Positions 45,905 through 54,714 of a stretch of DNA of 54,714 nt are shown one piece after another. Source of the DNA: Streptomyces sp. GC420. Its GTDB lineage: Bacteria > Actinomycetota > Actinomycetes > Streptomycetales > Streptomycetaceae. The notes beneath the pieces were generated by a model that was not told where the DNA came from, made no database searches, and saw only the letters and a list, made by a program, of their open reading frames with translations. Position 1 is the first letter of the stretch. Each line of letters starts with the position of its first letter. The position numbers were made by a program, and so were the translations under genes. The stretch is taken from positions 1 through 54,714 of the forward strand of contig NZ_JAAAXQ010000006.1 in the NCBI RefSeq assembly GCF_009916105.1, in the 5' to 3' direction.

Positions 45905-46620
45905 CGCGGTACCGCCTGGCCGTCGCGGAGCTGGACGATCCGGTCGAAGCGTTCCTCGTCGGTGACGAAGTGGCTGATGATCAGCACCGACCGGCCCGCT
46001 TGCCGGCGTTGGGCCACCAGGTCCCAGAACTTCAGGTAGGTGTCGAAGTCGAACCCGGCGTAGGGCTCATCCAGCAGCAGGACCTCGGGGTCGGCCAGCA
46101 ACGCCAGGCCCAGATTGAGCTTCGACAGCGTGCCACCGGAGAGACGGTCGGCGCGGGCGGCGGCGTAGCGTTCGAAGCCCAGTTGGCTGTAGATGAGGGC
46201 GCGGGAGGCACGCTCGGACTCGTCGGTCAGACCGTAGGCACGGCCGAACAGCTCGAAGTGCTCGTCGCAGGTGAGGCGTTCGTACACGACGGGCTCCTGC
46301 GGGCAGTAGCCGACCCGCCCGCCGTGGGTGACGCTGCCGGTGTCCGCGGCCAGTTCTCCGACCAGGATCTTCATCAGCGTGCTTTTGCCGGAGCGGTTCT
46401 CCCCGACCAGGCCGACGACCTCGCCCGCGGCCAGTTCGAGATCCACGCCGCGCAGCACTGGTGTGCGGCGCCGGGCCGGCCACATGCCGCGCCAGTACGC
46501 CTTGGCCACTCCCGTGGCGGCCAGCACGACCTCCAGGGAGGTTTCCGGAGCGGTTCTACCTGCGGCTGCCGGTGTTGTCCGGGTGCTCGAAGGCGTGGGA
46601 CTGGCTTGGTTGCCGGTCAC
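45901..46620 (-). CDS. ABC transporter ATP-binding protein
   Basis: GTG at 46620 opens a 239-residue ATPase with a low-complexity Ser/Thr/Pro N-terminus of about 25 residues. Walker A is GENRSGKST, the signature motif is LSGGTLSKLNLGLALL, Walker B is VLLLDEP and the switch His is in IISHF. The Arg in Walker A replaces a usual glycine but still fits GxxxxGKS. It overlaps the 94-residue membrane gene upstream and the permease downstream by four bases each, forming a three-gene exporter operon. Confidence 0.9.
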   Translation of the reverse strand: MTGNQASPTPSSTRTTPAAAGRTAPETSLEVVLAATGVAKAYWRGMWPARRRTPVLRGVDLELAAGEVVGLVGENRSGKSTLMKILVGELAADTGSVTHGGRVGYCPQEPVVYERLTCDEHFELFGRAYGLTDESERASRALIYSQLGFERYAAARADRLSGGTLSKLNLGLALLADPEVLLLDEPYAGFDFDTYLKFWDLVAQRRQAGRSVLIISHFVTDEERFDRIVQLRDGQAVPR

Positions 46621-46901
46621 GACGTTCTCCGGGCCTTGCCTGCTGCCCGGTCGGGGAGGTCGCGCAGGGTGTCGGCGACGGCCCATGTCAGGGCGGCGGA
46701 GATGGTGGTCGCGCCCCATAGGCCCCAGGCGGCCGCGGGCGCGTCGTGGGACAGGAGCCCGGGGAGGGCGAGCACGGCTGCCACTGGCAGAGCAGCCGCC
46801 ACGCCCTGCGACGGGCGGCCCACGCGGAACACCCGGACGCCGCACGCTGCGACGGCGATGACACCGGCGGCGGCCAGTATCCAGGTCAGTGCCGTCATCA
46901 C
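46617..46901 (-). CDS. Small membrane protein of exporter operon
   Basis: GGAGG lies six bases before the GTG at 46901 (ATG at 46898 is the alternative). The 94-residue protein has about three helices (ALTWILAAAGVIAVAACGVR, GVAAALPVAAVLALPGLL and WGLWGATTISAALTWAVA). It is the first gene of the exporter operon and overlaps the ATPase GTG by four bases. It is probably an accessory membrane subunit. Confidence 0.7.
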   Translation of the reverse strand: MMTALTWILAAAGVIAVAACGVRVFRVGRPSQGVAAALPVAAVLALPGLLSHDAPAAAWGLWGATTISAALTWAVADTLRDLPDRAAGKARRTS

Positions 46902-47019
46902 CGATCACCTCCAGGCGGCGGGCCGATGCGGGCCGCGAGCGCGCCCAGCCGGCCGGTCAGCGTCGATCGGCCGGTGACGCAGTTTCGGCCAGAACACCGG
47001 GGGTGCGCTCCGCGTAGGC

Positions 47020-47047
47020 CCGGGCCGGTCAGGCCCGACCGGGCCCG
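47020..47047 (-). terminator. GC hairpin overlapping the DUF2933 stop
   Basis: CCGGGCCGGTC pairs with GACCGGGCCCG with one bulge around AGGCCC. The stop codon of the DUF2933 gene lies within it. It would separate that gene from the exporter operon downstream. Confidence 0.4.
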
Positions 47048-47313
47048 CTGGGGTGGTCGTGCTTGCGCATGGGGTCTCCCCTGCTCGAAGAGCTTGGGGA
47101 AGGGTCCTCGTCCCGCTCGTTGTGGTGCTGATCGCGCCCGCCCTGCATGCTCTGGCCGCGCATGCCACGCATCATGAAGAACATCATCAGCGGGCAGGCA
47201 GCGACGAGGGCGAGCCAGACCAGGCTGTCCAGTGACGCGCCGACGATCAGGGCGCCGACCACGACGATCGCGGCGGCGAGCGCGTACATGCCGTAGTTCC
47301 GCCTGTCGTTCAT
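47029..47313 (-). CDS. DUF2933-type small membrane protein
   Basis: The ATG at 47313 after AGGAGG gives 94 residues. Two helices (GMYALAAAIVVVGALIVGAS and LVWLALVAACPLMMFFMMRG) are followed by a Met/Gly/His-containing hydrophilic tail (GMRGQSMQGG, DQHHNERDED, KHDHPSGPG). The CPLMMFFMMRGM run is the hallmark of DUF2933 proteins, which often accompany copper-efflux genes. The Met and His residues could bind metal. It is followed by a hairpin and preceded by the SHOCT gene. Confidence 0.8.
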   Translation of the reverse strand: MNDRRNYGMYALAAAIVVVGALIVGASLDSLVWLALVAACPLMMFFMMRGMRGQSMQGGRDQHHNERDEDPSPSSSSRGDPMRKHDHPSGPGRA

Positions 47314-47364
47314 CGCGGGCCTCCTCCATCGGAGGGCCGGCAAGGGGGATGCGGCCGGTGAATT

Positions 47365-47628
47365 TCAGGGTTTGGTGAGGGGCCCGGCGTGCAGTGCGTT
47401 CAGGCGGCGCCGGTAGTCGTCCTCGTCGATCTCACCGCGGGCCAACCGCTCCCGGAGGATGTCCTCAGGCGTGGGCACGGCGGGAGTGTGCGGGTGCTCG
47501 GGGGGCCGGTTGAGGGCCCGGAAGAGCAGCACAGCAAGTGTGATGATCAAGGCCCAGAACAGAATCATGCCGACTGACATCGCGAACCAGCCCCAGCCGC
47601 TGACGCCGTGGTCGTACCAGAACATCAT
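47365..47628 (-). CDS. SHOCT-domain small membrane protein
   Basis: The 87-residue protein has one membrane helix ([20 protein letters not shown]) and a C-terminal SHOCT motif ([25 protein letters not shown]). I prefer the ATG at 47628 because the AGGTGA site is six bases upstream; a GTG at 47634 is too close. These proteins frequently flank metal-handling genes. It is divergent from the copper ATPase gene across about 200 bases and probably shares its copper-responsive control region. Confidence 0.8.
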   Translation of the reverse strand: MMFWYDHGVSGWGWFAMSVGMILFWALIITLAVLLFRALNRPPEHPHTPAVPTPEDILRERLARGEIDEDDYRRRLNALHAGPLTKP

Positions 47629-47759
47629 CGCCACTCACCTGCTTCGGCCTCGTGCCCGAATGCGGAGAGCATCCGGCGACTTCTTGCCTTACCTGCATGG
47701 TCCCGCTGTTCAAGGTGGCGGTCTGGGGCCGAATGGTCCAGGCCCAGTGGGCCCTCCAG

Positions 47760-47776
47760 CCCCTACCAGGTAGGGG
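47760..47776. promoter_or_regulatory. Perfect 17-bp palindrome, candidate CsoR operator
   Basis: CCCCTACC-A-GGTAGGGG lies 50 bases before the copper ATPase start. CsoR-family copper repressors bind palindromes rich in runs of C and G flanked by TA, and this site resembles them in sequence and position. No csoR gene is in the window. Confidence 0.6.
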
Positions 47777-47826
47777 TAGCCGGGCGCAGGGTGGAAAGCG
47801 AAACCGACGAAGGAGGCGAGCAGCCC

Positions 47827-51096
<3,270 letters not shown>

Positions 51097-51131
51097 ACCC
51101 CGCCGCCACCGGAAGAAGGAGCAACCGCACG

Positions 51132-51632
51132 ATGAGCGATCAACTGCCAGACCCGGCCACGTTCATAGGCTCCATCGGACGGGGGAAGGCGCCGCTGCCG
51201 GCCGACGCCGACGCCGACGCCGACCAGTGCGCGGCCGTGCTGAGGCGCGCCCTGCACACCGTCGAATGCCGCGAACTCGGTCCGGAGGCCGCCGGGCAGA
51301 AGTTCGGACCGTTCGCGGACACCGCGGACGGCCGCGTGAGCGTGCTCGTGGACGAGCACCAGCTCCGGGCCCGCCACCCCGGCCACGCCGAGCTCCACCA
51401 CCTGGCGCGCGCGGTCCGTGAGCGAGGACCGGCCGTGGACGTCGTCCTGGTGCCGCCCAAGCCGACCATGGTGTTCATGGACGAGATGGCCCACGTCGTC
51501 AGCACGGTCGCCGGCCCCGCCTCCGGCCCGGCGCTGGCCGGGCGAACCCGCTGGGTGTACGAGCTGAGTCGGCCATTGCGACCGGTCTGGTGGTCTCCGA
51601 GGGGGGATCGTGAAGCGGCGGACGAGCGGTGA
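51132..51632 (+). CDS. Hypothetical protein
   Basis: GAAGGAG upstream of ATG 51132 supports a 166-residue protein. It contains an Asp-Ala run near residue 25 (from a GCC-GAC repeat), AELHHLARAVRERGPAVDVV and PKPTMVFMDEMAHVV. It begins 36 bases after the copper ATPase gene and may be co-transcribed with it. No domain is recognised. Confidence 0.55.
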   Translation: MSDQLPDPATFIGSIGRGKAPLPADADADADQCAAVLRRALHTVECRELGPEAAGQKFGPFADTADGRVSVLVDEHQLRARHPGHAELHHLARAVRERGPAVDVVLVPPKPTMVFMDEMAHVVSTVAGPASGPALAGRTRWVYELSRPLRPVWWSPRGDREAADER

Positions 51633-51797
51633 AGACTGGGGCCCTGAGGCGGTGGTCGACGCGTTCGCAGCGGCGGACGTGCGCACGGGCGAGCCTGCCA
51701 GGAGCGGCGGGCGGCCGGTCGGGAGCGAGGAATGCCTGGGAAGCGGCCCGACGAAATCTCCTCGGGCCGCAGTTCGGAATCTGTATACGCTTTCGCA

Positions 51798-51815
51798 GCC
51801 GGCCTGTGTGCCGGC
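51798..51815 (+). promoter_or_regulatory. Hairpin in leader of the 66-residue gene
   Basis: GCCGGC-CTGTGT-GCCGGC forms a stem 40 bases upstream of the next start, just after a TATACG element at about 51784. A promoter followed by a leader hairpin could indicate attenuation, or the stem could terminate transcription from the copper operon. Confidence 0.3.
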
Positions 51816-51855
51816 CTTTAGCCGGGCCCGGCCCGGGACGAATCAGGGGGACGAG

Positions 51856-52056
51856 ATGACCACCACGAAGACCTCAAGCCCGGCAGCAGCAGCGCCCGGC
51901 CGGACGCCGGGCACCCTGGGCGACCTCTTCAGCGACGAGGCGTCTGCGGTGACGAGGGCCGTGCCCGGCGCGGCCCGGAACCTGCCGCGGCCCCTGGACA
52001 CCTTGACTTGGCAGGAGCCCCCCGCCATGGAGGATGCGGACGACGACGCGCGGTGA
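51856..52056 (+). CDS. 66-residue hypothetical protein
   Basis: AGGGGG precedes the ATG at 51856. The peptide is TTTKTSSPAAAAPGRTPGTL, then GDLFSDEASAVTRAV, and ends TLTWQEPPAMEDADDDAR. The N-terminus is disordered and Ala/Pro-rich and the C-terminus is strongly acidic, with no membrane helix. It has its own promoter-like upstream region. The family is unknown and it converges with the next gene. Confidence 0.5.
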   Translation: MTTTKTSSPAAAAPGRTPGTLGDLFSDEASAVTRAVPGAARNLPRPLDTLTWQEPPAMEDADDDAR

Positions 52057-52119
52057 GCGCATGGCACGGGGCCGTCGCCTCTCGCCGCTCGGCTGAACCG
52101 CTCAGGCGCTCGACCACGG

Positions 52120-52737
52120 TCAGCGGTTGTGCCAAGCGGAGTGGTCCTCGCTCCACTGCTCGCGGGCCCGGGCCCGCTCCGCTTCTGCGTCCAGACGTTC
52201 GATGCGCGTTCCGTCCTCAATGTAGGCATCGGCGTGCGACGAACCGGCGTGGTACCGGTGGCGTTGGCTGACCGTGACCACGGTCCGGGCGATACCCGCC
52301 TGGTTCGGCATCGCCATCGCCGTCGACACGAAGGGCCCTGCCGGGCCGCCCGGCACCGAGATCCAGTCGTCCTCGTCGGCCTGCCAGGGGAAGATCAGGT
52401 CTCCTCCCTTGGGGCCGGTGCCGGAGGGAAGACCTGCGGGTGCCGGTTCATGGCCGGCGGTCAGCCTGGCGAGCGCCTCCAGTTCGAAGACAGCCACCTG
52501 GAATTCGTCCCCGGGGGCGGCCATCTGCCCGAGCATGGCGAGTTCTGAGGACACCCGGCGCCAGTCCTCCGCGCGGTCACCGGTGATGCTCTGTTCCGTG
52601 CTCAGTGTGGTGAGGGTGCGGGTGACGAAGGTGTGACGGGCACGTTCTCGGCCTGCGTTGCCTCGCATGGCCGGGGGCAGAGGCGGGAGGCGGTCGGCGA
52701 GGTGCTGGGCGCGGAGTCGGGTGTCCGGGGCGGGCAT
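52120..52737 (-). CDS. Hypothetical protein
   Basis: The ATG at 52737 follows GAGGA by about six bases and gives 205 residues. An N-terminal helical part (ARHTFVTRTLTTLSTEQSIT, VAVFELEALARL) is followed by a beta-rich section (GGDLIFPWQADEDDWISVPG, VVTVSQRHRYH). I do not recognise a family. The repeated Arg/Glu-rich C-terminus (ARAREQWSEDHSAW) is helical. Confidence 0.55.
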   Translation of the reverse strand: MPAPDTRLRAQHLADRLPPLPPAMRGNAGRERARHTFVTRTLTTLSTEQSITGDRAEDWRRVSSELAMLGQMAAPGDEFQVAVFELEALARLTAGHEPAPAGLPSGTGPKGGDLIFPWQADEDDWISVPGGPAGPFVSTAMAMPNQAGIARTVVTVSQRHRYHAGSSHADAYIEDGTRIERLDAEAERARAREQWSEDHSAWHNR

Positions 52738-52877
52738 CGGGGTCCTCGAAGTCGAAGGGTGTTCGGGTGGGTTCTGGCCTGCTGCTGCGTGCCGGTCCGG
52801 TGCCGTCGCGGACTAGTACGACGGCACCGGACTGGGCGGAGTGGGTTCGGCGGGCTCCGGCTAGGACGGCGAGGGGG

Positions 52878-53009
52878 CTACTCGCCCCAGGTGCTCCAGC
52901 CGAAGAAGCACCAGGTCGGCTGGTCTGCCGGGGTGCGCAGCAGCAGTGCGGCGGCGCCGGATCCGACGATCGGGTCGTAGTCCTCGATCAGGCGGTCGGC
53001 GAGCCAGTC
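52878..53009 (-). pseudogene. C-terminal fragment duplicating the neighbouring gene
   Basis: Starting about 17 bases after the stop of the gene at 53027, a frame reads DWLADRLIEDYDPIVGSGAA, then LLLRTPADQP and TWCFFGWSTWGE to a TAG stop. The intact neighbour ends DWLADRLIEDDAPCVRSGG, then ALLLETTGPEP and SWLFFGWSTPLG. The first 30 bases of the two copies differ at only one position. The fragment has no start codon. It looks like the tail of a tandem paralogue left after recombination. Confidence 0.6.
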
Positions 53010-53026
53010 GGCGGTGGGAGAGCGGG

Positions 53027-53413
53027 TCAGCCGAGCGGGGTGCTCCAGCCGAAGAAGAGCCAGCTCGGCTCCGGCCCGGTGGTTTCGAGCAGCAGCGCTC
53101 CGGCGCCGCCGGATCGGACGCACGGGGCGTCGTCCTCGATCAGGCGGTCGGCCAGCCAGTCGGCGTCGTCCTCGTCGAGGGGGGCGCCGTACGGGACAGG
53201 CGACGGAACGGAGTCGTTGAAGTAGCCCGCGATGACGGGGCCCAGCGCGGAGCGGTCGCGCACGACGGTGACGCGGCCGACCTTCGTCAGGTCCGCGCGC
53301 CGGGCGAACGGGTCGACCGGAAGTTCCCGGTCCTTGGCGGCGTGGTTCGCGAATGCGCTCTCGGCGCTGGTGCCGCTGGCGGTGAAGCGGAAGACCATGG
53401 GGTCCAGGTGCAT
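53027..53413 (-). CDS. Hypothetical protein with tandemly duplicated C-terminus nearby
   Basis: GAGGA lies before the ATG at 53413 and the protein has 128 residues. It begins HLDPMVFRFTASGTSAESAF, continues VGRVTVVRDRSALGPVIAGY and ends in the conserved-looking WLFFGWSTPLG. There is no signal or membrane helix. Function is unknown. The AT-rich 226-base region upstream (for example around 53505-53550) probably contains promoters for this gene and the divergent plus-strand gene. Confidence 0.6.
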   Translation of the reverse strand: MHLDPMVFRFTASGTSAESAFANHAAKDRELPVDPFARRADLTKVGRVTVVRDRSALGPVIAGYFNDSVPSPVPYGAPLDEDDADWLADRLIEDDAPCVRSGGAGALLLETTGPEPSWLFFGWSTPLG

Positions 53414-53645
53414 GGCGATCCTCGCAAGTGTGGCGCCGTGTAGCCGTCGGCGCACAGGGCAAGCCGACGCGACGCGGGCGAAGTGAAAGGGTGCCGGAAC
53501 TCGGCGACATGACCAAATTACATACTGAAATGCGAATACGCAACAGTCTTGGTGTGGGGTGCTCGTGTGTACGGCACCGACCTGACGCGCACGCAGGTCA
53601 CAATGGGGGCGGTCTCGACGGCGTCCGGCTACTGGGGGAGTGTCT

Positions 53646-54714
53646 TTGTCCATCGACCGCCTGCAGCCCATCAGTCCCGCAGCGCTGGCCGCCCGCACAC
53701 CCCGAGTCCAAATCCCGCCCTCCCGCGCCGACGCCGACGCCTCGGCCGAGAGCACGCCCTTGGCCCTGATGGACGCGGACGCCTTCCGCAATACGCTTCA
53801 ACGCGCCGTCGCCCAGGGCGCATCCGCGGCCGCCGTAGCGTCCGAAGCCACCCGCCGGATCGCCCGGGGCCACCTCGACGTCGCCGCCCTGCGGACCGTG
53901 CTGTTCGAAACGGCCGGAACAGACGTCTGGGCGCCCGTACGGCAAGCCGCCATCACCGCCGTCGCCGCCAGCCCGGCCCTGGCGCCGAGCATCATCTCCA
54001 TGCACGCCCAACTGCTGCGCACCCCCTCCGCAACCGTCCGGGAGGGACAGGGGGATGACGGTCAGCTGTTCTTCGTCGCACAGGCCACCTTCGCCCCAGC
54101 CGGCCGCGACATCACCGGCAGCGCCCAGCAGGCCCGCACCCGCAAGGCGGCGCGGCAGCAGGCCATGACCACCCTCATTGCCGCGCTCGCCGAGCTGCCG
54201 GACCCCCTCGCCAATCGCGCGGCGCCCGACTGGAACTGGGACACGCCCGCCGCCCAACCCCAGGCACCCGCTCCAGCGGCGGAAGCCAACGCGGTGTCGG
54301 CCTTGAACGAGTTCCACCAGGCCGGCCACATCACCCGGCCCGACTACCGGCCCCCCACACCGACGCCCACCGGCTTCACGGCCACGGTCACCGCCGTCCA
54401 CCGCGGCCGACAGCTCACCGGCGAAGGGACCGGCCCCACCAAACGGCAGGCCCGAGCCGAAGCAGCCGACCGGCTCCTCAAAACCCTGCAGACCGCCCTC
54501 GGCGCCGACGCCGAGCCCCCGGCCGCGACCGAACCGGCGGCGGCCGCGCCCGTCCAACCCGCGCTCCCCGTACCGCCCGCGCCGACAGAGAACCAGGAGC
54601 CTCCGCGCGCCCTCCCCGCCGGCCCGGCCGACCTGTTCGCCGCCCAGCACGTTCTCGAGCAAACCCTCGCCGACGGCGCCGCCCTGACCCTGCTGCCCTC
54701 ACGCCACCCCGGCC
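53646..54714 (+). CDS. Protein with two dsRNA-binding-like domains (3' end beyond window)
   Basis: The TTG at 53646 is five bases after GGGGGAG; a GTG at 53640 is too close. The first 356 residues are present. After a helical N-terminus, residues about 118-182 (LFFVAQATFAPAGRDITGSA, RTRKAARQQAMTTLIAAL) and 217-284 (SALNEFHQAGHITRPDYRP, FTATVTAVHRGRQLTGEGT, TKRQARAEAADRLLKTL) follow the alpha-beta-beta-beta-alpha pattern of the double-stranded RNA-binding motif. The second is the clearer. The basic KRQAR at the start of the last helix is where RNA phosphates are bound. A Pro/Ala-rich linker leads into a further domain cut by the window end. In bacteria this motif is common mainly in RNase III, so the architecture is unusual. 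Confidence 0.6.
   Translation, partial: MSIDRLQPISPAALAARTPRVQIPPSRADADASAESTPLALMDADAFRNTLQRAVAQGASAAAVASEATRRIARGHLDVAALRTVLFETAGTDVWAPVRQAAITAVAASPALAPSIISMHAQLLRTPSATVREGQGDDGQLFFVAQATFAPAGRDITGSAQQARTRKAARQQAMTTLIAALAELPDPLANRAAPDWNWDTPAAQPQAPAPAAEANAVSALNEFHQAGHITRPDYRPPTPTPTGFTATVTAVHRGRQLTGEGTGPTKRQARAEAADRLLKTLQTALGADAEPPAATEPAAAAPVQPALPVPPAPTENQEPPRALPAGPADLFAAQHVLEQTLADGAALTLLPSRHPG

Noticed and set aside
51201..51225. GCCGAC trinucleotide-style repeat
   Set aside because: It encodes an Asp-Ala run inside a gene and is too short to be a meaningful satellite or CRISPR-like array.

Overview
The window looks like chromosomal DNA from a high-GC actinomycete, most probably a Streptomyces or close relative. 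Coding frames have strongly GC-rich third positions, starts are often GTG and occasionally TTG, AGGAGG-type ribosome sites are common, and the gene families (XRE/MmyB-type regulators, NACHT proteins, SHOCT and DUF2933 small proteins, Pls-type peptide synthetase) are typical of that group. The mix of intact operons and broken gene remnants suggests an accessory or arm region. I saw no rRNA, tRNA, CRISPR array or intact insertion sequence.

Layout. 1-7267 (minus): the potassium-uptake operon kdpF-kdpA-kdpB-kdpC-kdpD, headed by a 27-residue membrane peptide gene. The genes overlap or are closely spaced, and kdpD runs off the left edge. 7.5-17.6 kb is a patchwork: a NACHT NTPase that appears to lack its middle, a frameshifted NADPH:quinone-type reductase divergent from an XRE regulator, small membrane and secreted proteins, a TetR regulator divergent from an MpaB-family oxygenase, a VWA protein and a glycosyltransferase remnant.

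17668-25836 (minus) is the most interesting locus. Five tightly packed genes encode SbnA- and SbnB-like enzymes that would make L-2,3-diaminopropionate (Dap), a SyrP/TauD-like Fe(II)/2-oxoglutarate oxygenase, an adenylation-carrier NRPS protein whose pocket reads as a diamino-acid code, and a membrane protein with a carrier domain followed by the six-helix, three-domain region known from epsilon-poly-L-lysine synthetase. Together they look like a split, two-protein polyamino-acid synthetase for poly- or oligo-Dap, possibly hydroxylated.

26.4-29.2 kb holds a decayed gene and a two-gene unit (a 68-residue protein plus an alpha/alpha-toroid-like protein). 29460-44925 is a ketone-degradation locus. 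An AcoR/MimR-type activator is divergent from a four-subunit acetophenone/acetone-carboxylase-like enzyme, followed by a zinc alcohol dehydrogenase, an unknown protein, a two-subunit 3-oxoacid CoA-transferase, an acyl-CoA ligase and a thiolase. The logical route is secondary alcohol to ketone, carboxylation to a 3-oxo acid, CoA activation, then thiolysis.

45-51.6 kb holds an ABC exporter with a small membrane partner, DUF2933 and SHOCT proteins, and, divergent from these, a copper P-type ATPase with an N-terminal cupredoxin and an unusual C-terminal extension of about 260 residues. The ATPase is preceded by a perfect CsoR-like palindrome. The right end carries unknown proteins, a tandem C-terminal gene duplication and the start of a protein with two double-stranded-RNA-binding-like domains, which runs off the window.
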